DNA of 42,031 nucleotides from Pseudomonadota bacterium (GTDB lineage: Bacteria > Pseudomonadota > Gammaproteobacteria > Burkholderiales > Burkholderiaceae_E), in the NCBI GenBank assembly GCA_023388075.1, contig JAEWGX010000031.1:1-42031 (forward strand), in the 5' to 3' direction. Below the pieces are notes generated by a model. That model had not been told where the DNA came from. It saw only the letters and a program-made list of their open reading frames with translations, and searched no databases. The stretch's first letter is position 1. Every line of letters starts with the position of its first letter. Positions 7,501 to 16,887 of this stretch are shown piece by piece. Made by a program: the position numbers and the translations under genes.

Positions 7501-9087
7501 ATGCTCTGGCTAGGGATCTATCTGCCTCAGCTTCCGTTGGAGGTCTTCGAACGCGGGCTTGCGGATCGCAACGCGCACGGCCCTGCCGCTTCAGCGCTCG
7601 CCATCGCGAGGCGCGCCACCATCGAGCTCGCCAACGCAACGGCGCGGGAAGCCGGGGTGCATCCCGGGCAGAAGCGGGCCACCGCGCTTGCGGTCGCGCC
7701 TTCCCTGATCATCAGGGAGCGTGATCCGGCACGGGAACGGCAGGCCCTCACGCAACTGGCCAACTGGGCACTGCAGTTCACCCCGCGCCTGAGCGTGCAA
7801 TGGCCGGACGTTACGCAGCCCGTTGCCGGCCTGCTGCTCGACATCGAGGCCAGCCTCTCCCTCTTCGGCGGGCTGGAGAAGCTGCTCGCACGCATCCGGG
7901 AGGATCTTCAGGCGCTCGGGTACCACGCGGCCCTTGCGTGCGCACCCACGCCCACCGCCGCATGGCTGTTCGCGCGCTGGCGCGACGGCCTCGTCGTGCG
8001 CACGGAACGCCAGCTCACGACGCATCTCGCGGATCTGCCGATCGGCCTGCTGGCCTCCCTGGACGCTCGTCGGGACACGGTGGATGCCATCGGCCTGAAG
8101 GTCTTTCGAGACCTCGCCCACCTGCCTCGCAACGGCCTCGCGCGCCGCTTCGGTGCCGGCCTGCTGCTGGAGATGGATCTCGCCCTTGGCCGGCAGCCGG
8201 ACATCCGCGCCTGGCATGAGGCGCCCCTCGCGTTCCACACCACCCTGGAGCTGCTCGCGGACGTGGAACAGGTCGAAGCGCTGCTTTTCGGGGTGCAGCG
8301 GCAGCTGCGCGAGCTCTGCGGCTGGCTCGCGGCGCGCCATGCCGCCGTGCGCCGCCTGGTGCTGGAAGCCCACCACGACCGCACCCGCCGCGGCCGGCAA
8401 CGGCGTGGCCCCAGCCTGATCGAAGCGCGCTTCGCCAGCCCGACCCGCGATGCAGGCCGCATGCTTGGCGTGCTGCGTGAGCGCCTGGCGGCTACCGGCC
8501 TGCCGGCGCCAGTCCATACCCTGCATCTGCGCTGCGAGGAGATCGCCCCGGCAGACGCGGACCATCGCCAGCTCTTCCCGGCCGCCGCCTCGGCCAGCGA
8601 AGGCCTCGCACGCCTGGTGGAGAGGCTGCAGGCGCGGCTCGGGCATGACCAGGTGCAACGCGTGCGCCTGTGCCAGGACCATCGCCCCGAAGCCGCCTAC
8701 CGGATGCAGGTGCTGGACGAGCGCGGGGCATCACTGCCGGGCCTGTCGGGTGTCGCAGGCACGCGCGTGGCGGGGATGGCGTCGGCGGCGGTTTCCGCCC
8801 ACCTCATTCCCCGGCCGCTGTGGCTGCTGCCACGGCCGATCGCCCTGCGCGAACACAACCAGCGACCGTGGTGGCACGGTCCGCTCAGGCTGATCAACGG
8901 GCCGGAGCGGATCGAAGGCGGCTGGTGGGACTGCCGGCTGGTGCAGCGCGATTACTTCATCGCGGAGGACGACCACGCCCAGTGGTTGTGGATCTACCGC
9001 ACGCGCGGCGGCCAGGACGGCAACGCCGTCAACGACGAAGCCGGGGAGCGCCACGCCACCTGGTACCTGCAGGGGATCTTCGGCTGA
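7501..9087 (+). CDS. imuB: ImuB, inactive Y-family DNA polymerase
   Basis: A 528-residue ImuB-type Y-family homologue. These proteins are non-catalytic hubs that join DnaE2, ImuA and the beta clamp at lesions. The N-terminal metal-binding aspartates of active Y-family enzymes are missing (LWLGIYLPQLPLEVFERGL), and the second acidic site is only partly kept (LLLDIEASLSLFGG, about 111-124). QLFP at 357-360, just before a conserved LARLVERLQARLG helix, occupies the usual place of the clamp-binding motif but is a weak match. The C-terminal IEGGWWD...DYFIAEDDHAQWLWIYR segment is typical of the family. The dnaE2 gene, which normally follows, is absent here and lies at 33262. Confidence 0.93.
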   Translation: MLWLGIYLPQLPLEVFERGLADRNAHGPAASALAIARRATIELANATAREAGVHPGQKRATALAVAPSLIIRERDPARERQALTQLANWALQFTPRLSVQWPDVTQPVAGLLLDIEASLSLFGGLEKLLARIREDLQALGYHAALACAPTPTAAWLFARWRDGLVVRTERQLTTHLADLPIGLLASLDARRDTVDAIGLKVFRDLAHLPRNGLARRFGAGLLLEMDLALGRQPDIRAWHEAPLAFHTTLELLADVEQVEALLFGVQRQLRELCGWLAARHAAVRRLVLEAHHDRTRRGRQRRGPSLIEARFASPTRDAGRMLGVLRERLAATGLPAPVHTLHLRCEEIAPADADHRQLFPAAASASEGLARLVERLQARLGHDQVQRVRLCQDHRPEAAYRMQVLDERGASLPGLSGVAGTRVAGMASAAVSAHLIPRPLWLLPRPIALREHNQRPWWHGPLRLINGPERIEGGWWDCRLVQRDYFIAEDDHAQWLWIYRTRGGQDGNAVNDEAGERHATWYLQGIFG

Positions 9088-9119
9088 AGAAACGCCTCGC
9101 ACGGCGGCCAGGAAGGAGA

Positions 9120-9160
9120 GCGCAGACACCCCACCCCGGCCCGGGGCGCGCAGACACCCC
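9120..9160. repeat. 13-bp direct repeat around a GC palindrome between convergent genes
   Basis: GCGCAGACACCCC occurs at 9120-9132 and 9148-9160. Between the copies, CCCCGG-C-CCGGGG (9134-9146) is self-complementary. The element sits between the imuB stop (9087) and the convergent YbhB stop (9193) and could act as a bidirectional hairpin terminator, though no T run follows. Confidence 0.6.
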
Positions 9161-9192
9161 GGCAAAGGCGCGCCGCGGTCAACCGACGGCGA

Positions 9193-9828
9193 TCAGGCGC
9201 TGCCGGTGAGCCTCGGATTCAACGTGTAGGTACCCATGATGGCGGCCTTGTCCAGCGTGTGGCGCGAAATCGCCTCGAGCGCCTGGCGGCCGTCGAAGCG
9301 CCCCTCCACCGGCAGCCGCTCGACATCCAGCGCGTACACCGTGAACACGTAGTGGTGGACGATGGAATCGTTCCACGGCGGGCACGGGCCGTCGTAGCCG
9401 TAGTAGTCCCCGCGCATGTCGTGGTCGGACGCGAACCACTGGGTGTAGTCGTTGATGCCGTGGCGCGCGCCATGCCGGGTCTCGGGTCCGGACTGACCCT
9501 TGGGAGTGACCTGGTTGGAGAACTCGCCCTCCGCGATCGTGGTCACGTTGGGCGGCAGGTCCACCAGCACCCAGTGGAAGAAGTCCACTCGCGGCAGGTC
9601 TGCGGGGACCTCCCGTCCTTCCTGGTTCACGTCGTCCGGGCGCGACGGCACGTCGTAGTCATGGCAGATCACCGCGAAGGATCTGGTCCCCTCGGGCGCG
9701 CCGGACCAGGCCAGGTGAGGATTGCGGTTGTCCGACAGCGCCACGCGGGACGCCTTGTCGATCTTGCCGAATGCGTGCGTGACCGGGATCACGCCGCCAT
9801 CCACGAACGAATCGCTCTGCACCTTCAT
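9193..9828 (-). CDS. YbhB/YbcL-type phosphatidylethanolamine-binding (PEBP) protein
   Basis: A 211-residue PEBP-family protein (Raf-kinase-inhibitor-like in animals). The ligand-pocket motifs are present: an AVICHDYDVP segment, FFHWVLVDLPP, and the C-terminal signature with GPCPPWND and HHYVFTVYALD. Bacterial members have no firmly known function. There is no signal peptide, so it should be cytosolic. The ATG lies three bases after the stop of S-formylglutathione hydrolase and has an AAGGTG ribosome site, so it is the last gene of the formaldehyde detoxification operon. A role in that pathway is contextual inference only. Confidence 0.9.
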   Translation of the reverse strand: MKVQSDSFVDGGVIPVTHAFGKIDKASRVALSDNRNPHLAWSGAPEGTRSFAVICHDYDVPSRPDDVNQEGREVPADLPRVDFFHWVLVDLPPNVTTIAEGEFSNQVTPKGQSGPETRHGARHGINDYTQWFASDHDMRGDYYGYDGPCPPWNDSIVHHYVFTVYALDVERLPVEGRFDGRQALEAISRHTLDKAAIMGTYTLNPRLTGSA

Positions 9829-9831
9829 GAG

Positions 9832-10686
9832 TCACCTTGCAAGGTTCGCTGCATGGAAGCGCAGGTGGTCCTCCATGAAGCTCGAGATGAAGTAGTAGCT
9901 GTGATCGTAGCCCTCCTGCATCCGGAGGTCCAACGCGACCCCTGCGCGATCGCAGGCCTCCTGCAGCAGCTGCGGCTTCAACTGCTCTTCCAGAAAGCCG
10001 TCCGCCGTGCCCTGGTCCACCAGGATCGGCGGACCGGGCCAGCCGACACTTTCCACCAGGGCCGTCGCGTCGTACTGGGCCCAGGCGCCGCGATCGTTGC
10101 CGAGGTACCGCGAGAGCGCCTTCTCTCCCCAGGGACAGCGCATGGGCGAGCAGATCGGCGCGAAGGCCGACACGCTCCGGAAGCGCTGCGGGTGCTTGAG
10201 GGCGATGGTGAGGGCGCCATGGCCACCCATCGAGTGGCCGAAGATACCGGCCGAGGCGACGTCGACCGGGAAGTTGGCGGACACGAGCGTCGGCAGCTCC
10301 TCGACGACATACGCATGCATCCGATAGCCGTTGCGCCACGGTTCGGCGGTGGCATCCACGTAGAAGCCGGCGCCGGTGCCGAAGTCGTAGCTGTCGTCCT
10401 CGCCCGGATGGCCAAGGCCGCGCGGGCTGGTGTCCGGCGCGACGATCACCAGGCCGAGCTCTGCCGCGACGCGCTGCGCCCCGGCCTTGGTGATGAAGTT
10501 CTCCTCCGTGCAGGTGAGACCGGACAGCCAGTAGAGCACCGGCCTCGGGCCGGATGCCGCCTGCGGCGGCAGGTAGATGCCGAACCGCATCTCGGTGCCG
10601 GTTTCCTCGGAACGATGCGAGTACACGCGCTGCTCGCCGCCGAAGCAGCGGCTCGCCGAAACCTGTTCAACCGTTCTAGCCTCCAT
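9832..10686 (-). CDS. fghA: S-formylglutathione hydrolase
   Basis: A 284-residue esterase-D-type alpha/beta hydrolase that splits S-formylglutathione to formate and glutathione, the second step of glutathione-dependent formaldehyde oxidation. Nucleophile Ser152 sits in GHSMGGHGA; Asp229 (DQGTADGFL) and His262 (GYDHSYYF) complete the triad. The oxyanion-region stretch LSGLTCTEENF is intact. It starts 10 bases after the dehydrogenase stop, with GAGGG overlapping that stop as ribosome site. Length is normal for the family. Confidence 0.95.
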   Translation of the reverse strand: MEARTVEQVSASRCFGGEQRVYSHRSEETGTEMRFGIYLPPQAASGPRPVLYWLSGLTCTEENFITKAGAQRVAAELGLVIVAPDTSPRGLGHPGEDDSYDFGTGAGFYVDATAEPWRNGYRMHAYVVEELPTLVSANFPVDVASAGIFGHSMGGHGALTIALKHPQRFRSVSAFAPICSPMRCPWGEKALSRYLGNDRGAWAQYDATALVESVGWPGPPILVDQGTADGFLEEQLKPQLLQEACDRAGVALDLRMQEGYDHSYYFISSFMEDHLRFHAANLAR

Positions 10687-10696
10687 GCGATTGCCC

Positions 10697-11806
<1,110 letters not shown>

Positions 11807-11820
11807 GCTGGTTCCTCCAT

Positions 11821-11861
11821 CGATCGATTCCACGCCGCCCGCGGCGGCGAACCGATCGATT
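11821..11861. promoter_or_regulatory. Paired CGATCGATT repeats flanking a hairpin upstream of frmA
   Basis: CGATCGATT occurs at 11821-11829 and 11853-11861, 32 bases apart, about three DNA turns. Between them, CGCCGCC-CGC-GGCGGCG (11833-11849) is a perfect 7-bp inverted repeat. The element lies between the dctM stop and the frmA ribosome site. It could be a tandem operator, a leader hairpin or a dctM terminator; no regulator gene is adjacent to help decide. Confidence 0.45.
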
Positions 11862-11878
11862 CTAGCGCCCGCGGCTCG

Positions 11879-13198
11879 CTACCTGAGGAACTCCGGCGAG
11901 ATCAGGCCGGGAATGAAGAGGACGATCCGCGGCCACGTGATGACCAGGGTCAGCACGCCGATCATCGGCAGCAGCATGATCAGCACGTCCTTGATGACCT
12001 GCGACATCCGCATCCCACCGATCGAGCAGCAGATCATGAGGCAGAGCCCGTATGGTGGTGTCACCAGGCCGAAGGCGAGCGACACGATGCCGATCATCGC
12101 GAAGTGCACCGGATCGAGGTTGGCCGCGGCGGCGATCGGCTGCAGGATGGTGCCGACGATGATGATCGCCGGTATCGCGTCGAGGAAGCAGCCCACCACC
12201 AGGAAGACCAGGGCGATGAAGAAGCCGGTGCCGATCGGTCCCATGCCCCAGGCGACAACCCCCTTGAGAAGGGCCTGCGGTATCTGGTAGTAGGCCATGA
12301 GCCAGCCGAAGGCGCTGGCGGTACCCACGCAGAAAAGCGCGATCGCGGAGAATTTGCCGGTGTCTGAAAGTGCTCCCAGCACGCGCTTGAAGTTGATCTC
12401 CCGGTAGACGAAGATGGACAGCACCGCCGCATAGAGCACCGCGATCGCCGCCGACTCCGTGGCCGTGAACCAGCCGAAGATCTTGCCGCCGATGATGATC
12501 ACGGGCGTCATCAGCGCGGGCACCGAGACCGCCGCCGAGCGCAGGAACTCCCCCCAGGTCGCCTTGGGATAGGTGGGGTATCCCCGCCGGCTCGCGTAGA
12601 CATGCACGGTGGCCATCTGCACCGCCACCAGCAATAGCCCTGGAAGGATGCCCGCGAGAAACAACGCCCCGATGGACACCGAGAGAACCCCACCCCAGAC
12701 GATCATCAGGATCGACGGAGGAATCACCACGGCGAGCACCGCCGACACCGCGGTGATCGCCACCGAGAAGCTGTCGTCGTAGCCCTCGCGCCGCTGCGCC
12801 TCGATGAAGATCTTCGACTGGCTCGCCGCGTCCGCGGTGGACGATCCCGAGATGCCGGCGAAGAAGAGCGACAGCACCACGTTGATCTGCGCGAGCCCCC
12901 CCGGGAAGTGGCCCACGATCGTGCGCGACAGGAGCAGCAGGCGGTCGGTGATTCCGCCCACGTTCATCAGGTTGGCGGTCAGCAGAAAGAACGGCACCGC
13001 GAGAAGGATGAAGGAGTTGTAGGAGTTGAAGGTCTCGCTCATCAGCGTCATGGCCGAGAGCCGCGGCTCGATCAGCAGGATCGGCAGGCAGGCGAGCCCG
13101 AGCGCGAAAGCGACCGGCACCCGCAGCACCATCAGGCCGAAGAAGATCGAGAACAGGATCAGGCTCGCCGTCGCAGGCGACAACAGTGCGCCGGTCAT
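11879..13198 (-). CDS. dctM: TRAP transporter large permease, DctM type
   Basis: A 439-residue DctM subunit, the ion-coupled channel of a tripartite ATP-independent periplasmic transporter. It reads as many consecutive hydrophobic helices with family landmarks: FAGISGSSTADAASQSKIFI in the middle, then AVVIPPSILMIVWGG, and FGLVTPPYGLCLM near the end. The ATG at 13198 overlaps the stop of dctQ (ATGA). The long open frame upstream of that ATG is the shadow of dctQ. Substrate is probably an organic acid anion but cannot be specified from this subunit. Confidence 0.95.
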   Translation of the reverse strand: MTGALLSPATASLILFSIFFGLMVLRVPVAFALGLACLPILLIEPRLSAMTLMSETFNSYNSFILLAVPFFLLTANLMNVGGITDRLLLLSRTIVGHFPGGLAQINVVLSLFFAGISGSSTADAASQSKIFIEAQRREGYDDSFSVAITAVSAVLAVVIPPSILMIVWGGVLSVSIGALFLAGILPGLLLVAVQMATVHVYASRRGYPTYPKATWGEFLRSAAVSVPALMTPVIIIGGKIFGWFTATESAAIAVLYAAVLSIFVYREINFKRVLGALSDTGKFSAIALFCVGTASAFGWLMAYYQIPQALLKGVVAWGMGPIGTGFFIALVFLVVGCFLDAIPAIIIVGTILQPIAAAANLDPVHFAMIGIVSLAFGLVTPPYGLCLMICCSIGGMRMSQVIKDVLIMLLPMIGVLTLVITWPRIVLFIPGLISPEFLR

Positions 13199-13710
13199 CG
13201 CGCCCCCCTGCCCGCGACGACGCGGATGTTGTCGACGAACTTCTCGCCGAGGAAGACGATCCACGCGAGCCCGGTCAACGGCCATGCGACGTGGATCACC
13301 CACAACGGCAGCTCGGCGAGCTCGGAGATCCGGTACATGGCGAACGCGGTGAACTCGTAGCCGGACCAGACGAAGACCAGCGCGAATACCAGCGTGAACA
13401 CGTTGCTCACCAGGCGCAGGGCCGCGTCCTTGCGCGCCGAGAGCCGGGGCCAGATGTCGATGTCGAAGTGCGTGCTCTCGCGCACGCCGATCATGGCGCC
13501 GATCATGATCATCCAGATGAAGACGAACCGCGCGAGCTCCTCGGTCCAGATGTAGGGCGGGATGAGGTGCGTGTAACGGGAGAGTATCTGCATAGTCACC
13601 GGGATGATCAGCACGGCGACTGTCAGTATCAGGAGCCAGTTCAGGGTTGCGGCGAAAGCGGCGGTAAAGCGGCGCCACGCGCCGACCGCGGGCGTCGGGT
13701 CATCGGTCAT
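13195..13710 (-). CDS. dctQ: TRAP transporter small permease, DctQ type
   Basis: A 171-residue four-helix membrane subunit that pairs with DctM. Typical features are the ...QILSRYTHLIPPYIWTEELARFVFIWMIMIGA segment and the HFDIDIWPRL stretch after the second helix (SRY and WTEEL cores are family-characteristic). It overlaps dctM by four bases and lies about 130 bases after dctP, in the canonical order P-Q-M. Start at 13710 gives MTDDPTP. Confidence 0.92.
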   Translation of the reverse strand: MTDDPTPAVGAWRRFTAAFAATLNWLLILTVAVLIIPVTMQILSRYTHLIPPYIWTEELARFVFIWMIMIGAMIGVRESTHFDIDIWPRLSARKDAALRLVSNVFTLVFALVFVWSGYEFTAFAMYRISELAELPLWVIHVAWPLTGLAWIVFLGEKFVDNIRVVAGRGAR

Positions 13711-13841
13711 CGGAGTACCTGGATTGCAGGGATGCGTAAGGCGTGGTCCGCGACGTGCAGGCGCAGTCGCGGACCACTGTCGGCCGATCGGAACGCGGCC
13801 GGCCGGCTACCGGGCCGCGACCTTTCCCTCCTGCCGGCGTG

Positions 13842-14843
13842 TCATTTGGTCTCGTTGATCTTCGCGTAGATGGCGTCCGCCCCGATCTCCTTGGCGTAGG
13901 CAGCGATCACCGGATCGACCAGGGACTTGAGCTTGTCGCGCTCGGTGAAGGCGATGCGCTTGAGCTTCCCGGCCTTCTCCATCGCGTCGAGCTTCATCCC
14001 ATCCTCGCTCGACTCGACCTGCCGGCCATAGGCACCGGCTTCCTTGCCGGCCTTGACGATGGCATCCTGCAGCTCCTTGGGCAGGCGCTTGAACGTCTTG
14101 CCGGAGAAGCAGAGCGGCCGGATGGTGATCGCGTGCTGTGTCAGCATGAGGTTGGGCGCCACCTCGTTGAACTTCATCGACTCCACGCCCGCCGCCTCGT
14201 TCTCGCCGGCGGCGATCACGCCGTTCTGGATCGCGTTGTAGACCTCGCTGTAGGCGATGACGGTGGGCGCCATGCCGGCCGCCTGGAAGGCGCGGCTCCA
14301 GATCGGCGCGCCCTGCACCCTTACCTTCAGGTCCTTGATGTCGGCCAGGTTCGACCCCGCCTTGTTGGAGAAGATGTTGCGCACACCGCCGCCGGCATAG
14401 CCGATCAGCATGACGTCGGCGCGCTTGGCGATCTCGTCGGCAATCGGCTTGAGCAGGTCGGCATCCAGCACCTTGTTCCAGTGATCCAGGTCGCGGAACA
14501 GGAACGGCGCATCGATGAAGGGGGCCGCCTTGGAGAAGGTCGACATGTGGGCCGGCGACACCACCGCGAAGTCGACCGCCTTGCCCTGCGCCATGTACTC
14601 GAAGTACTGCTTCTCCAGGCCGAGCTCGCTGTTCTTGTGCAGGACGAATTTGACGGGCTTGCCGTAGTACTTCTCGACCAGCTCACCGAACCTCACCATG
14701 GTCTTGGTGAAGGCATGGTCGTCGTTGAACTGCGAGGCCCCGTGCAGGGTGATCGGCTCCTGGGCTGCGGCGGTCCCAGGCAGGGCGAGCAGGCCGGCCA
14801 GCGCGGCGCCGGCGGCGATTCCGCAGAACCTTCGTTTCAGCAT
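13842..14843 (-). CDS. dctP: TRAP transporter substrate-binding protein, DctP type
   Basis: A 333-residue periplasmic solute-binding protein with a signal peptide (basic MLKRR, hydrophobic core, cleavage after an AAA/AQ site near residue 28). The mature part has family blocks such as GASQFNDDHAFTKTMVRFGELVEKYYG and LKVRVQGAPIWSRAFQAAGMAPTVIAYSEVYNAIQNGVIAAGENE, including the Arg of KVRVQ expected to clamp a carboxylate. GGAG precedes the ATG at 14843. The ligand is not determinable; genes downstream handle formaldehyde, so an adjacent C1-related acid is possible but unproven. Confidence 0.93.
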   Translation of the reverse strand: MLKRRFCGIAAGAALAGLLALPGTAAAQEPITLHGASQFNDDHAFTKTMVRFGELVEKYYGKPVKFVLHKNSELGLEKQYFEYMAQGKAVDFAVVSPAHMSTFSKAAPFIDAPFLFRDLDHWNKVLDADLLKPIADEIAKRADVMLIGYAGGGVRNIFSNKAGSNLADIKDLKVRVQGAPIWSRAFQAAGMAPTVIAYSEVYNAIQNGVIAAGENEAAGVESMKFNEVAPNLMLTQHAITIRPLCFSGKTFKRLPKELQDAIVKAGKEAGAYGRQVESSEDGMKLDAMEKAGKLKRIAFTERDKLKSLVDPVIAAYAKEIGADAIYAKINETK

Positions 14844-15365
14844 ATTGGTGTCTCCATCCGTCTCGGTGGGATAGTGGGCCGGTTCAACCGGCTGTGACAT
14901 CGGTTGGCGTTGGCGCGCAACCGGTGGTCCGCGCCCGGCCGCCGCCACGTCGGGCGGCCACCTCGGTGCAGTGCGCAAGCACCGGCCAGGCCCGCAGGCC
15001 GGCAGCGGCGCGGGTGGCGGTGCGATGATGCGGGAACAGCCCGGCGGGGTGCGGCCCCGCACTCTCGATGCGGCGCGTGGCTGCGCCGGCCTCGCTGCGG
15101 GGCGGCGACCGGCGCGTGGCCGGCAGGATGGGCTGAGGCAGGAACGGCGACGACATCGGGTACGAGCCCCTGTCCGTGTTCGCGGCCGATAGTACAGTGG
15201 CGGGACCGGATCGAGCAACGCTCGCGCGCGTCCGCCGGCCCCCGGGTATTCACCGACGCCGGACCGGCTTCCGGGGCCGCCTGCCCCGCCTGCCCCCCGC
15301 CTGTCCCAGCCGGATCGCCCGGGCGGTTGTGTGTAACATCCAAGAATCGTCCGCAGGAGGCCGCC
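14844..15365. other. Divergent intergenic region between dctP and mmsA
   Basis: About 520 bases, very GC-rich, with no convincing gene. On the minus strand TTGCTC...TACTAT (about 15225-15195, 18-base spacer) is a weak promoter candidate for dctP. GCCGGTT-C-AACCGGC (14878-14892) is a perfect 15-base palindrome about 35 bases before dctP and looks like an operator. At the right end AGGAGG (15355-15360) is the mmsA ribosome site. Open frames here are Arg/Gly-rich shadows. Confidence 0.55.
14878..14892. promoter_or_regulatory. Palindromic operator candidate upstream of dctP
   Basis: GCCGGTT-C-AACCGGC is an exact inverted repeat with 7-base arms. It lies 35 bases before the dctP start, where a repressor or activator of the TRAP genes would plausibly bind. 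No cognate regulator is encoded nearby. Confidence 0.4.
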
Positions 15366-16871
15366 ATGTCCGAGAAGACCGTACCCACCGTCCCGTTGCT
15401 GATCGACGGCAAGCTTGTCGAGTCGCGCACCCGGCAATGGCGCGACGTCCGCAACCCGGCCACCCAGGAGCTGCTCGCGCGGGTGCCGCTCGCCACCAGC
15501 GAGGAGCTCGACGCCGCGGTCGCGGCCGCCACGCGTGCCTTCAAGGCGTGGCGCTTCACGCCGATCGGCGCGCGCGCCCGCGTGTTCCTCAAGTATCAGC
15601 AGCTCATCCGGGAGAACATGAAGGAGGTGGCGGCCATCCTCACCTCCGAGCAGGGCAAGACCCTGGCGGACGCGGAGGGCGACGTCTTCCGCGGGCTGGA
15701 GGTGGTGGAGCAGGCCGCGAACATCGGCACGCTCCAGATGGGCGAGATCGCCAACAACGTCGCCCACGGCGTGGATACCTACACGCTATTGCAGCCGCTC
15801 GGCGTGTGTGCCGGCATCACCCCGTTCAACTTCCCGGCGATGATCCCGCTCTGGATGTTCCCGATGGCGATCGCCAGCGGCAACACCTTCGTTCTCAAGC
15901 CGTCGGAGCAGGATCCGCTCAGCACCATGAGGCTGGTCGAGCTCGCGATGGAGGCGGGCCTCCCGCCCGGCGTCCTCAACGTGGTCCACGGCACCGAGGA
16001 CATCGTCAACGGCCTGTGCGATCACCCCGGCATCAAGGCGATCTCGTTCGTCGGCTCCACGCGGGTCGGCAACCACGTCTACCAGCGCGCCACCAAGGCC
16101 GGCAAGCGGGCGCAGTGCATGATGGGCGCCAAGAACCACGTGGTGGTGATGCCCGACGCGCCCAAGGAACAGGCGCTCAACGCCGTGATCGGGGCGAGCT
16201 TCGGGGCGGCCGGCCAGCGCTGCATGGCCTCGTCGGTCGCCGTCTTCGTCGGCGAGGCGTCCAAGTGGATCCCGGAGCTCGCGCAGAAGGCGAAGGCCCT
16301 CAAGACGAGCGCGGGCACCGAGCCCGGCGCCGACCTCGGGCCGGTCATCTCGACGAACGCCCGCACGCGCATCCTCTCGCTCATCGAGGAAGGCGTCTCC
16401 GAAGGCGCCAGGCTGGAGCTGGACGGCCGCGATGCCGTGGTCAAGGGCTACGAGAAAGGCAACTTCGTGCTGCCCACCGTCTTCTCGGGCGTGAAGCCGG
16501 AGATGAAGATCTACAACGAGGAGATCTTCGGGCCGGTGCTCTGCACGATGTCGGTGGATACGCTGGACGAGGCGATCGAGATCATCAACCGCAACCCGAT
16601 GGGCAACGGCACCGGCATCTTCACACGGTCGGGCGGCGTGGCACGCAAGTTCCAGGAGGAGATCGACGTCGGCCAGGTCGGCATCAACGTGCCGATCCCG
16701 GTTCCGATCCCGCTCTTCTCGTTCACCGGGTCGCGCGGCTCCAAGCTCGGCGACCTCGGCCCCTACGGCAAGCAGGCGGTGCTCTTCTACACGCAGACCA
16801 AGACGGTCACGGCGCGTTGGTTCGACGATGCGGTCACGAGCGGCGTGAACACGACGATCAGCATGCGCTGA
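15366..16871 (+). CDS. mmsA: CoA-acylating methylmalonate-semialdehyde dehydrogenase
   Basis: A 501-residue aldehyde dehydrogenase that converts methylmalonate semialdehyde to propionyl-CoA and CO2 with NAD+ and CoA, the last step of valine degradation; it also handles malonate semialdehyde. The nucleophile is Cys286 (AAGQRCMASS). At the place of the general-base glutamate of hydrolytic ALDHs it has CMMGAKNH, the hallmark of the CoA-acylating MMSDH family. ITPFNFP (151-157) and VPIPVPIPLFSFTGSRGS are further signatures. AGGAGG precedes the ATG. First gene of a four-gene valine cluster. Confidence 0.96.
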   Translation: MSEKTVPTVPLLIDGKLVESRTRQWRDVRNPATQELLARVPLATSEELDAAVAAATRAFKAWRFTPIGARARVFLKYQQLIRENMKEVAAILTSEQGKTLADAEGDVFRGLEVVEQAANIGTLQMGEIANNVAHGVDTYTLLQPLGVCAGITPFNFPAMIPLWMFPMAIASGNTFVLKPSEQDPLSTMRLVELAMEAGLPPGVLNVVHGTEDIVNGLCDHPGIKAISFVGSTRVGNHVYQRATKAGKRAQCMMGAKNHVVVMPDAPKEQALNAVIGASFGAAGQRCMASSVAVFVGEASKWIPELAQKAKALKTSAGTEPGADLGPVISTNARTRILSLIEEGVSEGARLELDGRDAVVKGYEKGNFVLPTVFSGVKPEMKIYNEEIFGPVLCTMSVDTLDEAIEIINRNPMGNGTGIFTRSGGVARKFQEEIDVGQVGINVPIPVPIPLFSFTGSRGSKLGDLGPYGKQAVLFYTQTKTVTARWFDDAVTSGVNTTISMR

Positions 16872-16887
16872 GCGCAGGCGCGGGCGC

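Noticed and set aside
15185..15205. LexA-like half-site (TACAGT / ACTGTA) between dctP and mmsA
   Set aside because: Only one half-site is present, with no matching partner at eight bases.
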